From positions 18,655-61,139 of the forward strand of contig JAHDGV010000002.1 of NCBI GenBank assembly GCA_020631655.1: 42,485 nucleotides of DNA. Direction: 5' to 3'. Under the pieces are notes generated by a model. It was given only the letters and a program-made list of their open reading frames with translations. It was not told where the DNA came from and did no database searches. The position numbers were made by a program, and so were the translations under genes. Of the stretch, positions 19,149-28,500 are shown in pieces (the first letter of the stretch is position 1; each line of letters starts with the position of its first letter). The stretch comes from Chloroflexota bacterium. Its GTDB lineage: Bacteria > Chloroflexota > Anaerolineae > Promineifilales > Promineifilaceae.

Positions 19149-20246
19149 ATGGAAAATCTTGATTTTTTAACCTTGCCCGTGACCCATCCAACCGGAGAAT
19201 ATGATGTCACGATTGGGTATGATTTGCTGAGCCAAATCGGCCGGATTTCTGGCACCGACGACAACGTTGCGCTGATCACTGACACCAATGTGGGGCCGTT
19301 GTACGCCAAGCAAGCGGCACAGCAGTGGGAGAACTGCGTGGTGATTACCTTGCCAGCGGGTGAGGCATACAAAACGCTTGACTCCGTGCGCACGGCTTAT
19401 GAGCAGATGTTTGCGGCCGGGTGTGATCGCCAAACCACCGTTGTTGCACTGGGGGGCGGGGTGATCAATGATCTTTCCGGGTTTGTGGCTTCAACGTTTA
19501 TGCGTGGGGTCCGTTTTGTGACCTGCCCGACAACGTTGCTCTCAATCGTAGACGCAAGCGTGGGCGGCAAAACGGGCGTAGACATGCCTGAAGGTAAAAA
19601 TTTGGTTGGGGCTTTTAAACAGCCCGAAGCGGTGATTGCGGATTTGAGTCTGCTCAAATCGCTTATCAAAGAAGAGTTTGCCTGCGGCATGGCCGAGGCG
19701 ATCAAACACGGACTTTTAAGCAACAAAGAGGTGTTGCCAACCTTAACTCAAACAAATTGGGGGGAAGGGCTGAGAAACGGGTTTTCGGCCGAAGACAAAG
19801 TTGCCTTTATGCAGTTGGTGCACGATGTGGTGACCGTCAAGCGGGATGTTGTCCAACGAGATCCGTTTGAAAAAGGGGAGCGCGCCTTGTTAAATTTGGG
19901 CCATACATTTGGCCATGCGATTGAACAAGTTACAAATTATGAAGTTCGACATGGTGAGGGAGTTGCTATGGGGCTCGTTTGTGCAGCCAATGTTTCTTAT
20001 AAGCTTGGTTTTAGTACCATCGACCTACAGCCAGAGATCGAACAAATGTTGAAAAATGTTAATCTTCCGGTACGATTGCCTCGAGTAGATCCCGAAAACG
20101 TTTTTAGTGCTATGCAGCAAGATAAAAAGAAAAAAGGGAAAAAATTGCGATATATCCTACTGGAGGATTTCGAGGGTGCATTTATCGCTGATGATGTGCC
20201 AGATGATGCTATTCTCGAAACGATTCGAGATTTGCAAAATTGGTAA
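19149..20246 (+). CDS. aroB: 3-dehydroquinate synthase (ATG at 19149; ORF track begins at TTG 19140)
   Basis: VVALGGGVINDLSGFVASTFMRGVRF, PTTLLSIVDASVGGKTGVD, LLNLGHTFGHAIE. Confidence 0.96.
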   Translation: MENLDFLTLPVTHPTGEYDVTIGYDLLSQIGRISGTDDNVALITDTNVGPLYAKQAAQQWENCVVITLPAGEAYKTLDSVRTAYEQMFAAGCDRQTTVVALGGGVINDLSGFVASTFMRGVRFVTCPTTLLSIVDASVGGKTGVDMPEGKNLVGAFKQPEAVIADLSLLKSLIKEEFACGMAEAIKHGLLSNKEVLPTLTQTNWGEGLRNGFSAEDKVAFMQLVHDVVTVKRDVVQRDPFEKGERALLNLGHTFGHAIEQVTNYEVRHGEGVAMGLVCAANVSYKLGFSTIDLQPEIEQMLKNVNLPVRLPRVDPENVFSAMQQDKKKKGKKLRYILLEDFEGAFIADDVPDDAILETIRDLQNW

Positions 20247-20353
20247 TTAGATAGGTAGCTTTTTAGCCTGAAACCTGATTGATTACTTCAAAAATTGAAT
20301 CTTTTTAATTTAGCACTGGAATTGGATTTTCAAGAATTTGGAAAACCGTTCTT

Positions 20354-22264
20354 GTGCGATGTGTTTGTCTTATTCCAGGAAAGGACCTTTCACACTTGAC
20401 TTCAAACTGGACCACAGACCCTCTCATAGGAAAACAGCTTGCGAACTTTCTGATTCAGAAGGTTATTGGGCGCGGGGGTATGGCGACGGTTTACCAAGGT
20501 GTCGATGTTGTTTTAAACCGGCCGGTCGCGGTTAAAGTCATCCATCAGTTTTACAGGAACAATCCGGTTTACGTAAAACGAATGCAGAGAGAGTCTCAGC
20601 TTATTGCCACTTGGCGACATACAAATATTGTTCAGGTCTACTACGCTGATTTCGATGGTGAATTCCCTCATTTTGTGATGGAGTACGTCGATGGCCCGGA
20701 TTTGCGCAGTATTTTGGATGATTGTCAGCGTGAATCAAGCCTGCTTCCGATAGACGATGTTTTGCGCATTGGAGAGACAATTGCATCTGCTTTAGATTTT
20801 GCTCATAGCCAAGGGGTGATTCACCGGGATGTGAAACCATCTAATGTGATGCTTTCCCACAGCGGCAATATTTTGCTAACAGATTTTGGGCTGGCTCTTG
20901 AGATGGCCGAAGGGACACTGGGAGAATCGTTTGGTACGCCGCACTACATGGCGCCTGAGCAAGCTAAAAAAGCGGCCGATGCTAGCGGAGCGTCTGATCT
21001 ATATTCGCTGGCCATCATTATGTTTGAAATGTTGGCCGGTCGGTTGCCATTTGAGGGTGACAGTGTAACGGGCATCCTGCTTAATTCATTGGCCGGTGAT
21101 TTGCCGGACATTACCACCTTAAACGATCAATTGCCTGTGGACACCAACGGCGTGTTTGCTAAAGCGTTGGCAAAAGAACCAAATGATCGGTATGCAACTG
21201 GTGAAGAGATGCTTTTGGCTCTTAAGCAGGTGCTGAATCAATCGGAAGAGGAGTTGAGTCCGTCTCTTGAAACACTTGTGTCTAGCCATATCGAAAATGA
21301 TAGCCTGAACACAAATAATGAGTTGCGACACACGTTAGCCGGCCGATTGATCGAGAAAAAGAGCAACGATAATCGTCTCGAAAGATTGCTGGATACGCCT
21401 ACTGAGCACGACCCATCCAATCGCAAACCGACTGAGTTTGAGCGGATAACAAAAGGTGCGGCCGAGATGCCTGCCCCTGTTCCTCCTTCAGCATTGCCTG
21501 GCTCATCTTTTAAGATTATTCCTTATATGATTGCAGGCACCATAGCGCTGGCCGTTTTACTAGTGGCCCTAATCTTTTTCGGATTTAGAAACGAACTGAC
21601 TAACGGTGTTGCGAGTTCTACAGAGGCAGAAACGCGAATTAGTGTCGCTTCAGAAGCTACCGTCCTTCAAGAGCCTGAATCTGAGGCTGCGGTTTCCGCA
21701 CCTGAGCAATTGGCTACGGTTGTCCCCACAATCAATTCAGGCGTTGTGGTTCCAACAGAGACTCAGGCAGAGCCAACGGCCGAAGTCGAGCAACCAACCT
21801 CAACGCCAATCCCGACGCCCACCGATACACCGGTTCCAACCCCATCCCCAACAAGAATCAACAATCCTGATTTAATTGTGATCTACACAGACCCCTTGGC
21901 CATGTATGTGCTCAATCCTAGTGATGCTGAGCTGGATGTAGCTTTACTTTCATTTACCGGGTTAGATGAGGCAGGTGGACAGACAGAATTTGAATTTTCA
22001 GCCCGAAAATGGGGGAGAACAACGATCGAGCCTCAAAAATGTAGCGCTCTGGAGATCGGATCCAATCAAGAAAACCTGCGTGATCCACGCTGTACAGGGT
22101 TTAACTGGATCGATTATCCCGGCCATAACGAGCCAAGCCGATTCTGGATTGAACGGCCGGAGATTAGTCAAGGCAGTTTTGGGGTCTACTGGGGTGGCGA
22201 GCTTGTACGCGTGTGTCAGATCCCTGCAGGTGTTTGCAGGATCAGTTTAGATGGATTTGGGTAA
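20354..22264 (+). CDS. Transmembrane Ser/Thr protein kinase with P/T-rich extracytoplasmic linker and C-terminal domain
   Basis: IGRGGMATVYQGVDVVLNRPVAVKVI, GVIHRDVKPSNVML, LTDFGLA, TPHYMAPEQ; TM segment ~IIPYMIAGTIALAVLLVALIFFGF; start uncertain. Confidence 0.93.
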   Translation: MRCVCLIPGKDLSHLTSNWTTDPLIGKQLANFLIQKVIGRGGMATVYQGVDVVLNRPVAVKVIHQFYRNNPVYVKRMQRESQLIATWRHTNIVQVYYADFDGEFPHFVMEYVDGPDLRSILDDCQRESSLLPIDDVLRIGETIASALDFAHSQGVIHRDVKPSNVMLSHSGNILLTDFGLALEMAEGTLGESFGTPHYMAPEQAKKAADASGASDLYSLAIIMFEMLAGRLPFEGDSVTGILLNSLAGDLPDITTLNDQLPVDTNGVFAKALAKEPNDRYATGEEMLLALKQVLNQSEEELSPSLETLVSSHIENDSLNTNNELRHTLAGRLIEKKSNDNRLERLLDTPTEHDPSNRKPTEFERITKGAAEMPAPVPPSALPGSSFKIIPYMIAGTIALAVLLVALIFFGFRNELTNGVASSTEAETRISVASEATVLQEPESEAAVSAPEQLATVVPTINSGVVVPTETQAEPTAEVEQPTSTPIPTPTDTPVPTPSPTRINNPDLIVIYTDPLAMYVLNPSDAELDVALLSFTGLDEAGGQTEFEFSARKWGRTTIEPQKCSALEIGSNQENLRDPRCTGFNWIDYPGHNEPSRFWIERPEISQGSFGVYWGGELVRVCQIPAGVCRISLDGFG

Positions 22265-22377
22265 GCCACTGAAATTTCGTAATCTAAACGTAGCGAAATG
22301 ATTTTGCTATGTCGATGCGAAAAATAGAGAAATAGCTTAAAATTAAATCTCTTGAAAATTAAAATTTACCACTTTTG

Positions 22378-22427
22378 CCGGGACTGTGATTTTTATAAAC
22401 ATCACGATGCTGATCCCGGTTTTTTTG
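22378..22427 (+). terminator. Intrinsic terminator between Ser/Thr kinase gene and lysS
   Basis: ccggga...gtgat...atcac...tcccgg followed by tttttttt. Confidence 0.7.
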
Positions 22428-22447
22428 TGTAACTGTTGGAGTTTTGA

Positions 22448-23965
22448 ATGGCCCGTTGGCAACCAAACGCGTTAGAACAAAAACGTGTAGAAAAACTAGA
22501 AGCCCTGAAAGAAGCAGGCATTAACCCATATCCCCTACGTATTGAGCGGACACACACCTCGGCCGAAGCGATTGCTGAATTTGAAAAGGCCGAAGCGGCC
22601 GCCGGTGAAGACGAAAAACCGACAATTGCGGCTACGATCACCGGCCGGGTTGTGAGTATTCGGGATAAGGGTAAGCTGATCTTTTCGCACATCGAAGACG
22701 GACACGGCCGTTTACAGCTATTTATCCGCCAAAACTCAATTGGTGAAGAATCCCATCAAGTTTTCAAAAAGCTGATCGACTTGGGTGACTTTGTGCAAGC
22801 AAGTGGCGAAATCTTCCGGACCAAAATGGGGGAAGTGAGCATCAATGTTTCTGAATGGAAAATATTGAGCAAAGCCCTTAGCCCATTGCCTGTTTCAAAA
22901 GAGTCTGAAATTGATGGGGAGGTGGTGCGCCACAGTGCATTTGCAGACGTCGAGGAGCGGTATCGCCAGCGCTATGCTGACTTGGCCGTGAATCGCGACG
23001 TGCGCGAGATTTTTTGGGCACGGGCGAAAGTTGTTAAAGCGATCCGCAATTATTTGGATGATTTAGGCTTTTTGGAAGTTGAAACACCCATCCTGCAACC
23101 GATTTACGGTGGTGCTGCGGCCAAGCCATTTGTGACCCATCACAATCAGCTCAAGCAAGATTTGTATCTACGCATTTCGTTTGAACTTTACCTGAAAAAA
23201 CTAATTGCAGGTGGCATTGAGCGTGTGTACGAAATCGGCCGGGACTTTCGGAACGAAGGAGTTAGCTTTAAGCACAATCCTGAGTTTACCCAGGTCGAGT
23301 TTTATGCCGCGTATTGGGATTACAAAGATGTGATGCGCGCCACCGAAGGGATGGTTGCGGCCGCGTGTGAAGCGGTAAACGGCACATTGCAGATCGAATT
23401 TGATGGGAAAGAGGTTGACCTGACTCCACCTTGGCCCCGAATCACCATGCGTGAGGCGATCAAAAAATACTCGGGCATCGACTACATGGATCATCGGACG
23501 GCCGATGCGCTGGCGCAGGCGATGGGTAAAAAAGATGCAGATGGTGATGCGTGGGGCAAATTGATCGATGAGCTGTTTGGCGAATTTGTTGAACCCAAAT
23601 TGATCCAGCCAACATTTATCATCGACTACCCGCGTGAGATTTCTCCGTTTGCAAAAATGATACCAAATGACCCTTCTCACGTAGAGCGCTTTGAAGGATT
23701 TATCGCCGGAATGGAATTGTGTAATGCATTTACCGAGCTTAACGATCCGCTTGACCAAGAAGATCGCTTTTTCGAGATGCAGGAAATGTACCAATCTGAT
23801 GACGATGAGAGTAATCCCATCGACCATGATTATCTAAAAGCGATGCGGTACGGTATGCCACCGAACGGAGGTTTTGGGATGGGTATCGACCGTCTCACTA
23901 TGTTGTTGACCAACAAAACTACCATCCGTGAAGTGCTCTTGTTCCCGCATCTGCGCGATAAATAA
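22448..23965 (+). CDS. lysS: Lysyl-tRNA synthetase (class II)
   Basis: 505 aa; RYRQRYADLAVN, FLEVETPILQPIYGGAAAKPF, RISFELYLKKLIAGGIERVYEIGRDFRNEG, GFGMGIDRLTMLLT. Confidence 0.96.
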   Translation: MARWQPNALEQKRVEKLEALKEAGINPYPLRIERTHTSAEAIAEFEKAEAAAGEDEKPTIAATITGRVVSIRDKGKLIFSHIEDGHGRLQLFIRQNSIGEESHQVFKKLIDLGDFVQASGEIFRTKMGEVSINVSEWKILSKALSPLPVSKESEIDGEVVRHSAFADVEERYRQRYADLAVNRDVREIFWARAKVVKAIRNYLDDLGFLEVETPILQPIYGGAAAKPFVTHHNQLKQDLYLRISFELYLKKLIAGGIERVYEIGRDFRNEGVSFKHNPEFTQVEFYAAYWDYKDVMRATEGMVAAACEAVNGTLQIEFDGKEVDLTPPWPRITMREAIKKYSGIDYMDHRTADALAQAMGKKDADGDAWGKLIDELFGEFVEPKLIQPTFIIDYPREISPFAKMIPNDPSHVERFEGFIAGMELCNAFTELNDPLDQEDRFFEMQEMYQSDDDESNPIDHDYLKAMRYGMPPNGGFGMGIDRLTMLLTNKTTIREVLLFPHLRDK

Positions 23966-24009
23966 TAGCCCTTTCGTAGTCACTATCCACTCCTGATTTA
24001 GCCAGTCCC

Positions 24010-25404
24010 ATGCGATTTTCAAACCAGCAAAAACAACGATACCAACGAATCAAATCACTTGACCAGATGCAGGCGATGGACCCCATCGATTTTGAGCATT
24101 ATTGTGCGTGGCTGTATACCAAAGAAGGGTACAAGGTTGCGGATACTAAAACGTCAGGGGACGAAGGGATTGATCTTCTTTTAACAAAGGGGAACAAAAA
24201 AGTTGTTGTGCAGTGCAAGCGCTACTCTGGCAATGTCGGACAGCCGGTTGTGCGTGATTTATATGGGGCGATGTTCCATGTAGCCGCAACAGAGGCGCAT
24301 TTATGCACCACCGGCCGGATTTCGCGCCAGGCGGAAAGCTGGGCGGCTGGTAAGCCGATTGAATTGCTGGATGGGAGTGATATGGTGGCTTGGGCCAACA
24401 AATGGCGCAGGCAAGAAGTTGAGCGGAGCGGTGCAAGTATTATTTGGACCACTGCAACCGTTGCTGTAGTCGGCGTCGTCATCGTGGCCGCACTTGCGCT
24501 AATGGCTGGCGGATGGTTTTTCTTCAATCGGCGTACAAACCGGCCGGAGCCAACCCCCGTTCTAAGCGTACCCGTCCTGCCAACTGTCACGCCCAGCGGG
24601 CAAAGCGGTATTGATCAGCCGGTGACTCAAATCACCCCCTTACCCACGGAAGAAGCAACTGAAACCCCAGAAGAAACACCTGAAGAGGAGCCAGAAGAAA
24701 CGGTTGAGTTAGCACCTACAACGACGCTCAGACCAACCGACGAACCACCTACCTCTGTTCCTGCGGCCGTAAATGTTGAAGTTCCGCGCCGTTCGGCCGA
24801 TATTCTGATTGATGGGTCGTTAGACGAGTGGGGTGATCCGATTACCACGGCCAATGTGACTGTCTACACATCAAGCCAGTGGGATGGAACGGATGACTCA
24901 GAATCTAGCTGGTATTTGGCTTGGGACGAGCAGGCTTTATTTATTGCCGCTTTGGTGATTGATGATGTTCATGCACAATATTCAACCGGCCCGGAAATTT
25001 TTAGAGGGGACAGCCTTGAAATCCAGTTTGATACGGATCGGGACGGAGACTTTGGAAACGGAGTCTCGGCCGATGAATTCCAACTTGAGATTTCTCCCGG
25101 AAACTTTGGTGATTTGGCCCCAGAAGCGTGGCGATTTGCAGGGTCAAACAGCGGGCAATATTTAGATTCTCCGGGGCATCAGATTGTAGTTGCGGCCGAG
25201 GAGACCCCGTTTGGCTATTTTATCGAAGCACGGATTCCGTGGTCCAACATCAATGTGTCACCATCGGCCGGACTGGTGATTGGGGCAAACTTAAACGTCA
25301 ACGACAACGACACTGCTGGCCCATTACAAGAGATGATGAAATCGAATGTGCCGTCTCGGAGTTATGCGAACCCCACAACGTGGGGCACATTGACTTTACG
25401 TTAG
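24010..25404 (+). CDS. Mrr-like restriction endonuclease domain, TM helix, acidic/P/T linker and CBM9-like C-terminal domain
   Basis: MDPIDFEHYCAWLYTKEGYKVADTKTSGDEGIDLLLTKGNKKVVVQCKRYSGNVGQPVVRDLYG (Mrr-like D...QxK core), TM IIWTTATVAVVGVVIVAALALMAGGWFFF, then ILIDGSLDEWGD...WYLAWDEQALFIAALVIDD...RGDSLEIQFDTDRDGDFG...GYFIEARIPWSNI. Confidence 0.85.
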   Translation: MRFSNQQKQRYQRIKSLDQMQAMDPIDFEHYCAWLYTKEGYKVADTKTSGDEGIDLLLTKGNKKVVVQCKRYSGNVGQPVVRDLYGAMFHVAATEAHLCTTGRISRQAESWAAGKPIELLDGSDMVAWANKWRRQEVERSGASIIWTTATVAVVGVVIVAALALMAGGWFFFNRRTNRPEPTPVLSVPVLPTVTPSGQSGIDQPVTQITPLPTEEATETPEETPEEEPEETVELAPTTTLRPTDEPPTSVPAAVNVEVPRRSADILIDGSLDEWGDPITTANVTVYTSSQWDGTDDSESSWYLAWDEQALFIAALVIDDVHAQYSTGPEIFRGDSLEIQFDTDRDGDFGNGVSADEFQLEISPGNFGDLAPEAWRFAGSNSGQYLDSPGHQIVVAAEETPFGYFIEARIPWSNINVSPSAGLVIGANLNVNDNDTAGPLQEMMKSNVPSRSYANPTTWGTLTLR

Positions 25405-25422
25405 CTAAAAAGCGAGGAAGAG

Positions 25423-25920
25423 ATGTTTAGACCCAAACCGATAAAACCAGGGCCGGGACAAGAATCTGTTTGGGATTACCCGCGTCCAGCTATTGCTGAG
25501 CCAACGCCCAAGCGTATCCAAGTTATCTTTAACGGGGTGATGATAGTTGACACGACATCGGCATACCGTGTTTTGGAGACAAGCCATCCACCCAGCTACT
25601 ATGTGCCCCCGCAGGATGTCGAGATGCAATATTTTTCGGCAGGGACCGGCCAATCATTTTGTGAATGGAAAGGACCGGCAAAATACTACTCGATTGAAGT
25701 AGATGGGAAACGGGCCGAAAATTGCGCTTGGTATTACCCCAACCCAACCCCAGATTTTGTCAAAATGAAAAACTATATCGCCTTTTATTTATCTTTGATG
25801 GATGAATGTCGTGTAGCTGGTGAAGTTGCAACAGCTCAAGAAGGTGGTTTTTACGGGGGATGGGTAACCAAAGACATTGTGGGGCCGATGAAAGGTGGCC
25901 CGGGAAGCCGAGGCTGGTAA
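25423..25920 (+). CDS. DUF427-family protein
   Basis: 165 aa; ESVWDYPRPAIAEPTPKRIQVIFNGVMIVDTTSAYRVLETSHPPSYYVPPQDV ... SFCEWKGPAKYYSIEV ... AENCAWYYPNPTPDF. Confidence 0.85.
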   Translation: MFRPKPIKPGPGQESVWDYPRPAIAEPTPKRIQVIFNGVMIVDTTSAYRVLETSHPPSYYVPPQDVEMQYFSAGTGQSFCEWKGPAKYYSIEVDGKRAENCAWYYPNPTPDFVKMKNYIAFYLSLMDECRVAGEVATAQEGGFYGGWVTKDIVGPMKGGPGSRGW

Positions 25921-25968
25921 GCCTTGTCAGATCAGCATCATCTTGGCGCTGATTGGTAAATTAACTGA

Positions 25969-26988
25969 TTGAACGTGTTGGAAGAGAAAAGGTTTGTTCA
26001 GTTTAGTGCCCCTAACTTGGCTGAAACAAAATCAGAGCCTGTACCGAGCCTGCAACCTGATCAACTGTTAGTCAAAACCGATTGTTCGGCCGTGAGTGCC
26101 GGAACTGAGCTGCTGGTCTACAGAGGACAATTGCCTGAGGACATGCTCCTTGACGAGACGATTGACGAGCTGGCAGAGCAAGAAAAAAGATTTCCTGTCC
26201 GGTATGGCTATGCAGCGGCCGGTCGTGTGGTCGCTTTGGGGCGGGATGCGGCTCCAGAGTGGCTAAATCGGCAGGTCTTTGCCTTCCATCCACACGAAAG
26301 CCACTTCTCTGCCCATCCAGAAAATTTAATCGTTTTGCCGGAAGATGTGCCGGCCGAAGACGCCATATTTTTGCCCAACATGGAAACGGCCGTTTCGTTT
26401 GTGATGGATGCCAAGCCGATGATTGGTGAAACTATTGTCGTTTTGGGATTGGGCATTGTGGGGCAACTGACCCTTAAATTGCTGTCTATGATGCCGCTGG
26501 GCAATCTGATCGGGGTTGATGGGATTCCATCCCGCCGAGAGTTGGCGCTGAACTGTGGAGCCACGGCCGCTTTTGATCCCGCCGATCCCGATCTAAAACA
26601 GCTGTTGGGTGAGCTTGGGGCTGATGCGGTTTTAGAACTTTCTGGGAATCCAAAAGCCTTAGACTTAGCGGTAAAGCTGGCCGGGTACAGCGGCCGAATT
26701 TTAATTGGCTCATGGTATGGTAAAAAACAGGCTCCTGTTGATTTTGGCGGCTATTTTCATCGTAGCAATATTCAATTGCTCGCCAGTCAAGTCAGCCGTT
26801 TGCACCCCAAACACAGCGGCCGCTGGACCAAACAGCGCCGCTTAGATGTGGTTTGGCAAATGCTTAAACAGCATCGGCCGTCAGAAACCTATGTGACCCA
26901 TCGGACAGATGTGGCCAATGCAAATACAATCTACAAACTTTTAGACGAGCGGCCGGATGAGGCGATGCAGGTGATTTTTACCTATTAA
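25969..26988 (+). CDS. MDR-type zinc-binding dehydrogenase-like protein
   Basis: 339 aa; LLVKTDCSAVSAGTELLVYRGQ, RYGYAAAGRVVALG, ETIVVLGLGIVGQLTLKLL (Rossmann glycines). Confidence 0.85.
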   Translation: MNVLEEKRFVQFSAPNLAETKSEPVPSLQPDQLLVKTDCSAVSAGTELLVYRGQLPEDMLLDETIDELAEQEKRFPVRYGYAAAGRVVALGRDAAPEWLNRQVFAFHPHESHFSAHPENLIVLPEDVPAEDAIFLPNMETAVSFVMDAKPMIGETIVVLGLGIVGQLTLKLLSMMPLGNLIGVDGIPSRRELALNCGATAAFDPADPDLKQLLGELGADAVLELSGNPKALDLAVKLAGYSGRILIGSWYGKKQAPVDFGGYFHRSNIQLLASQVSRLHPKHSGRWTKQRRLDVVWQMLKQHRPSETYVTHRTDVANANTIYKLLDERPDEAMQVIFTY

Positions 26989-27000
26989 TTTGGAGGAACG

Positions 27001-27384
27001 ATGTATACCGTTGCAGTTAAGCGTGATTTTGTGGGACAACATTTTTTGATTGGTGGAGATTGGGGGCCGGAAAATTTCTGGCATTCCCATCATTATGTCG
27101 TAGAAGTTCAACTTGAAGGGGAGACCTTAGACAAACACGGCTACTTGGTCGATATAGTTGATATTGAGAACAATTTAGAAAAGATTGTGGCCTATTACAA
27201 AGACAAAACTTTAAATGAGCTTCCCGAATTTGAAGGGCTTAATCCGAGCATTGAGCATTTTTCTCGAATTGTGTGTGACACATTGTCAGCCAATATCACA
27301 GCCCCTAATTTGTCATTTGTGACTGTCAAAATTTGGGAGAACGAAATCGGTTGGGCCAGCTATCGCAAAGCGGTAAACGTCTAA
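27001..27384 (+). CDS. 6-pyruvoyl-tetrahydropterin synthase / 6-carboxytetrahydropterin synthase-like protein
   Basis: 127 aa; FVGQH...ENFWHSHHYVVEV (three-His zinc pattern), GYLVDIVDIEN, LNPSIEHFSRIVCDTL, VKIWENEIGWASY (pterin-anchor Glu region). Confidence 0.85.
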   Translation: MYTVAVKRDFVGQHFLIGGDWGPENFWHSHHYVVEVQLEGETLDKHGYLVDIVDIENNLEKIVAYYKDKTLNELPEFEGLNPSIEHFSRIVCDTLSANITAPNLSFVTVKIWENEIGWASYRKAVNV

Positions 27385-27402
27385 ACGAGGACGTTTAGAG
27401 TA

Positions 27403-28500
27403 ATGAAAATCGGACTGATAATCTATGGCTCTCTCGAAACCGTTTCGGGGGGATATTTATATGATCGCAAGCTGGTCGAGCATTTGCGTGCAAACGGCCA
27501 CTTGGTCGAGATCATATCACTGCCGTGGCGTGATTATCTTGAGCATTTAAAAGACAACTTTGATGGCCATTTGCTGGCACGCCTTATCAACGGCCGATTT
27601 GACATTATTTTGCAAGATGAGCTCAATCATCCCTCACTGTTTCGGATGAACCAGACTCTAAAAACTGAAATTCAGGTCCCTCTTGTGTCGATTGTGCACC
27701 ATTTGCGGGTCGATGAGCCGTGGGGATGGTTTGAGCGCTGGCGGTATGCCCAAGTTGAAAAAGCGTATCTGAACACTGTTGATGGCTTTATTTTTAATAG
27801 CCAAACGACAAAAGCATCTGTTGAAAAGCTGATTAAGAATGAGAAATCAAACGTTGTGGCGCTCCCGGCCGGCGATCGCTTTGCCTCTGTCCCTGATATC
27901 GATTTCAACCGGAATGCAGAATCGGGCAAACTGAAACTGCTTTTTGTTGGCAATTTGATCGAACGAAAAGGGCTTGAGGTTTTGCTCAACGCCCTGCGTC
28001 AGCTCCCAGCCGGGAAATGGGAGCTTGACGTGGTCGGTGACCCGGCCGTTGATCCTGAGTATGCTGAAAAGTGCCGTCAACTGGTCGAATCGATTCCCAG
28101 ACTGCGTACGGCCGTGCGCTTCTTTGGTCCTCTTGATAACGATCAACTCGCCATCCGATTCAGCATGAATCACCTGTTCGTGGTTCCATCATTGTATGAA
28201 GGCTTTGGGATTGTGTATCTCGAGGCGCTGGGCTTTGGCCTTCCGGCCGTGGCAACCACGGCCGGTGCGGCGGGCGAAATCATCACCGATGGGGAAAATG
28301 GCTTTCTTGTTCCGGCCAAGGATGCGAACAAGCTGGCCAATGTTTTAAGATCGGTGCTCAATGATCGCAAGCAGCTGGCAGATATGAGCCAGAATGCACT
28401 CAAAACGTTTGAGCAGTTCCCAAGCTGGGAAGAGAGCTGTGCCAAAATTGAGGCGTTTTTGACCCAGATGGCTGAGAATTCAAAATCTAAAACTGTATGA
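27403..28500 (+). CDS. Glycosyltransferase family 4-like
   Basis: 365 aa; KLLFVGNLIERKGLEVLLNAL, VPSLYEGFGIVYLEALGFGLPAVATTAGAAGEIITDGENGFLVP. Confidence 0.92.
   Translation: MKIGLIIYGSLETVSGGYLYDRKLVEHLRANGHLVEIISLPWRDYLEHLKDNFDGHLLARLINGRFDIILQDELNHPSLFRMNQTLKTEIQVPLVSIVHHLRVDEPWGWFERWRYAQVEKAYLNTVDGFIFNSQTTKASVEKLIKNEKSNVVALPAGDRFASVPDIDFNRNAESGKLKLLFVGNLIERKGLEVLLNALRQLPAGKWELDVVGDPAVDPEYAEKCRQLVESIPRLRTAVRFFGPLDNDQLAIRFSMNHLFVVPSLYEGFGIVYLEALGFGLPAVATTAGAAGEIITDGENGFLVPAKDANKLANVLRSVLNDRKQLADMSQNALKTFEQFPSWEESCAKIEAFLTQMAENSKSKTV

Noticed and set aside
23201-23827. 208 aa minus-strand ORF
   Set aside because: Fully antisense to well-supported lysS; no recognisable domain
24010-24436. 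Classifying the Mrr-like gene as part of a restriction-modification system
   Set aside because: No methyltransferase or specificity gene for DNA nearby; the nearby SAM methyltransferase is in a separate biosynthetic-looking cluster
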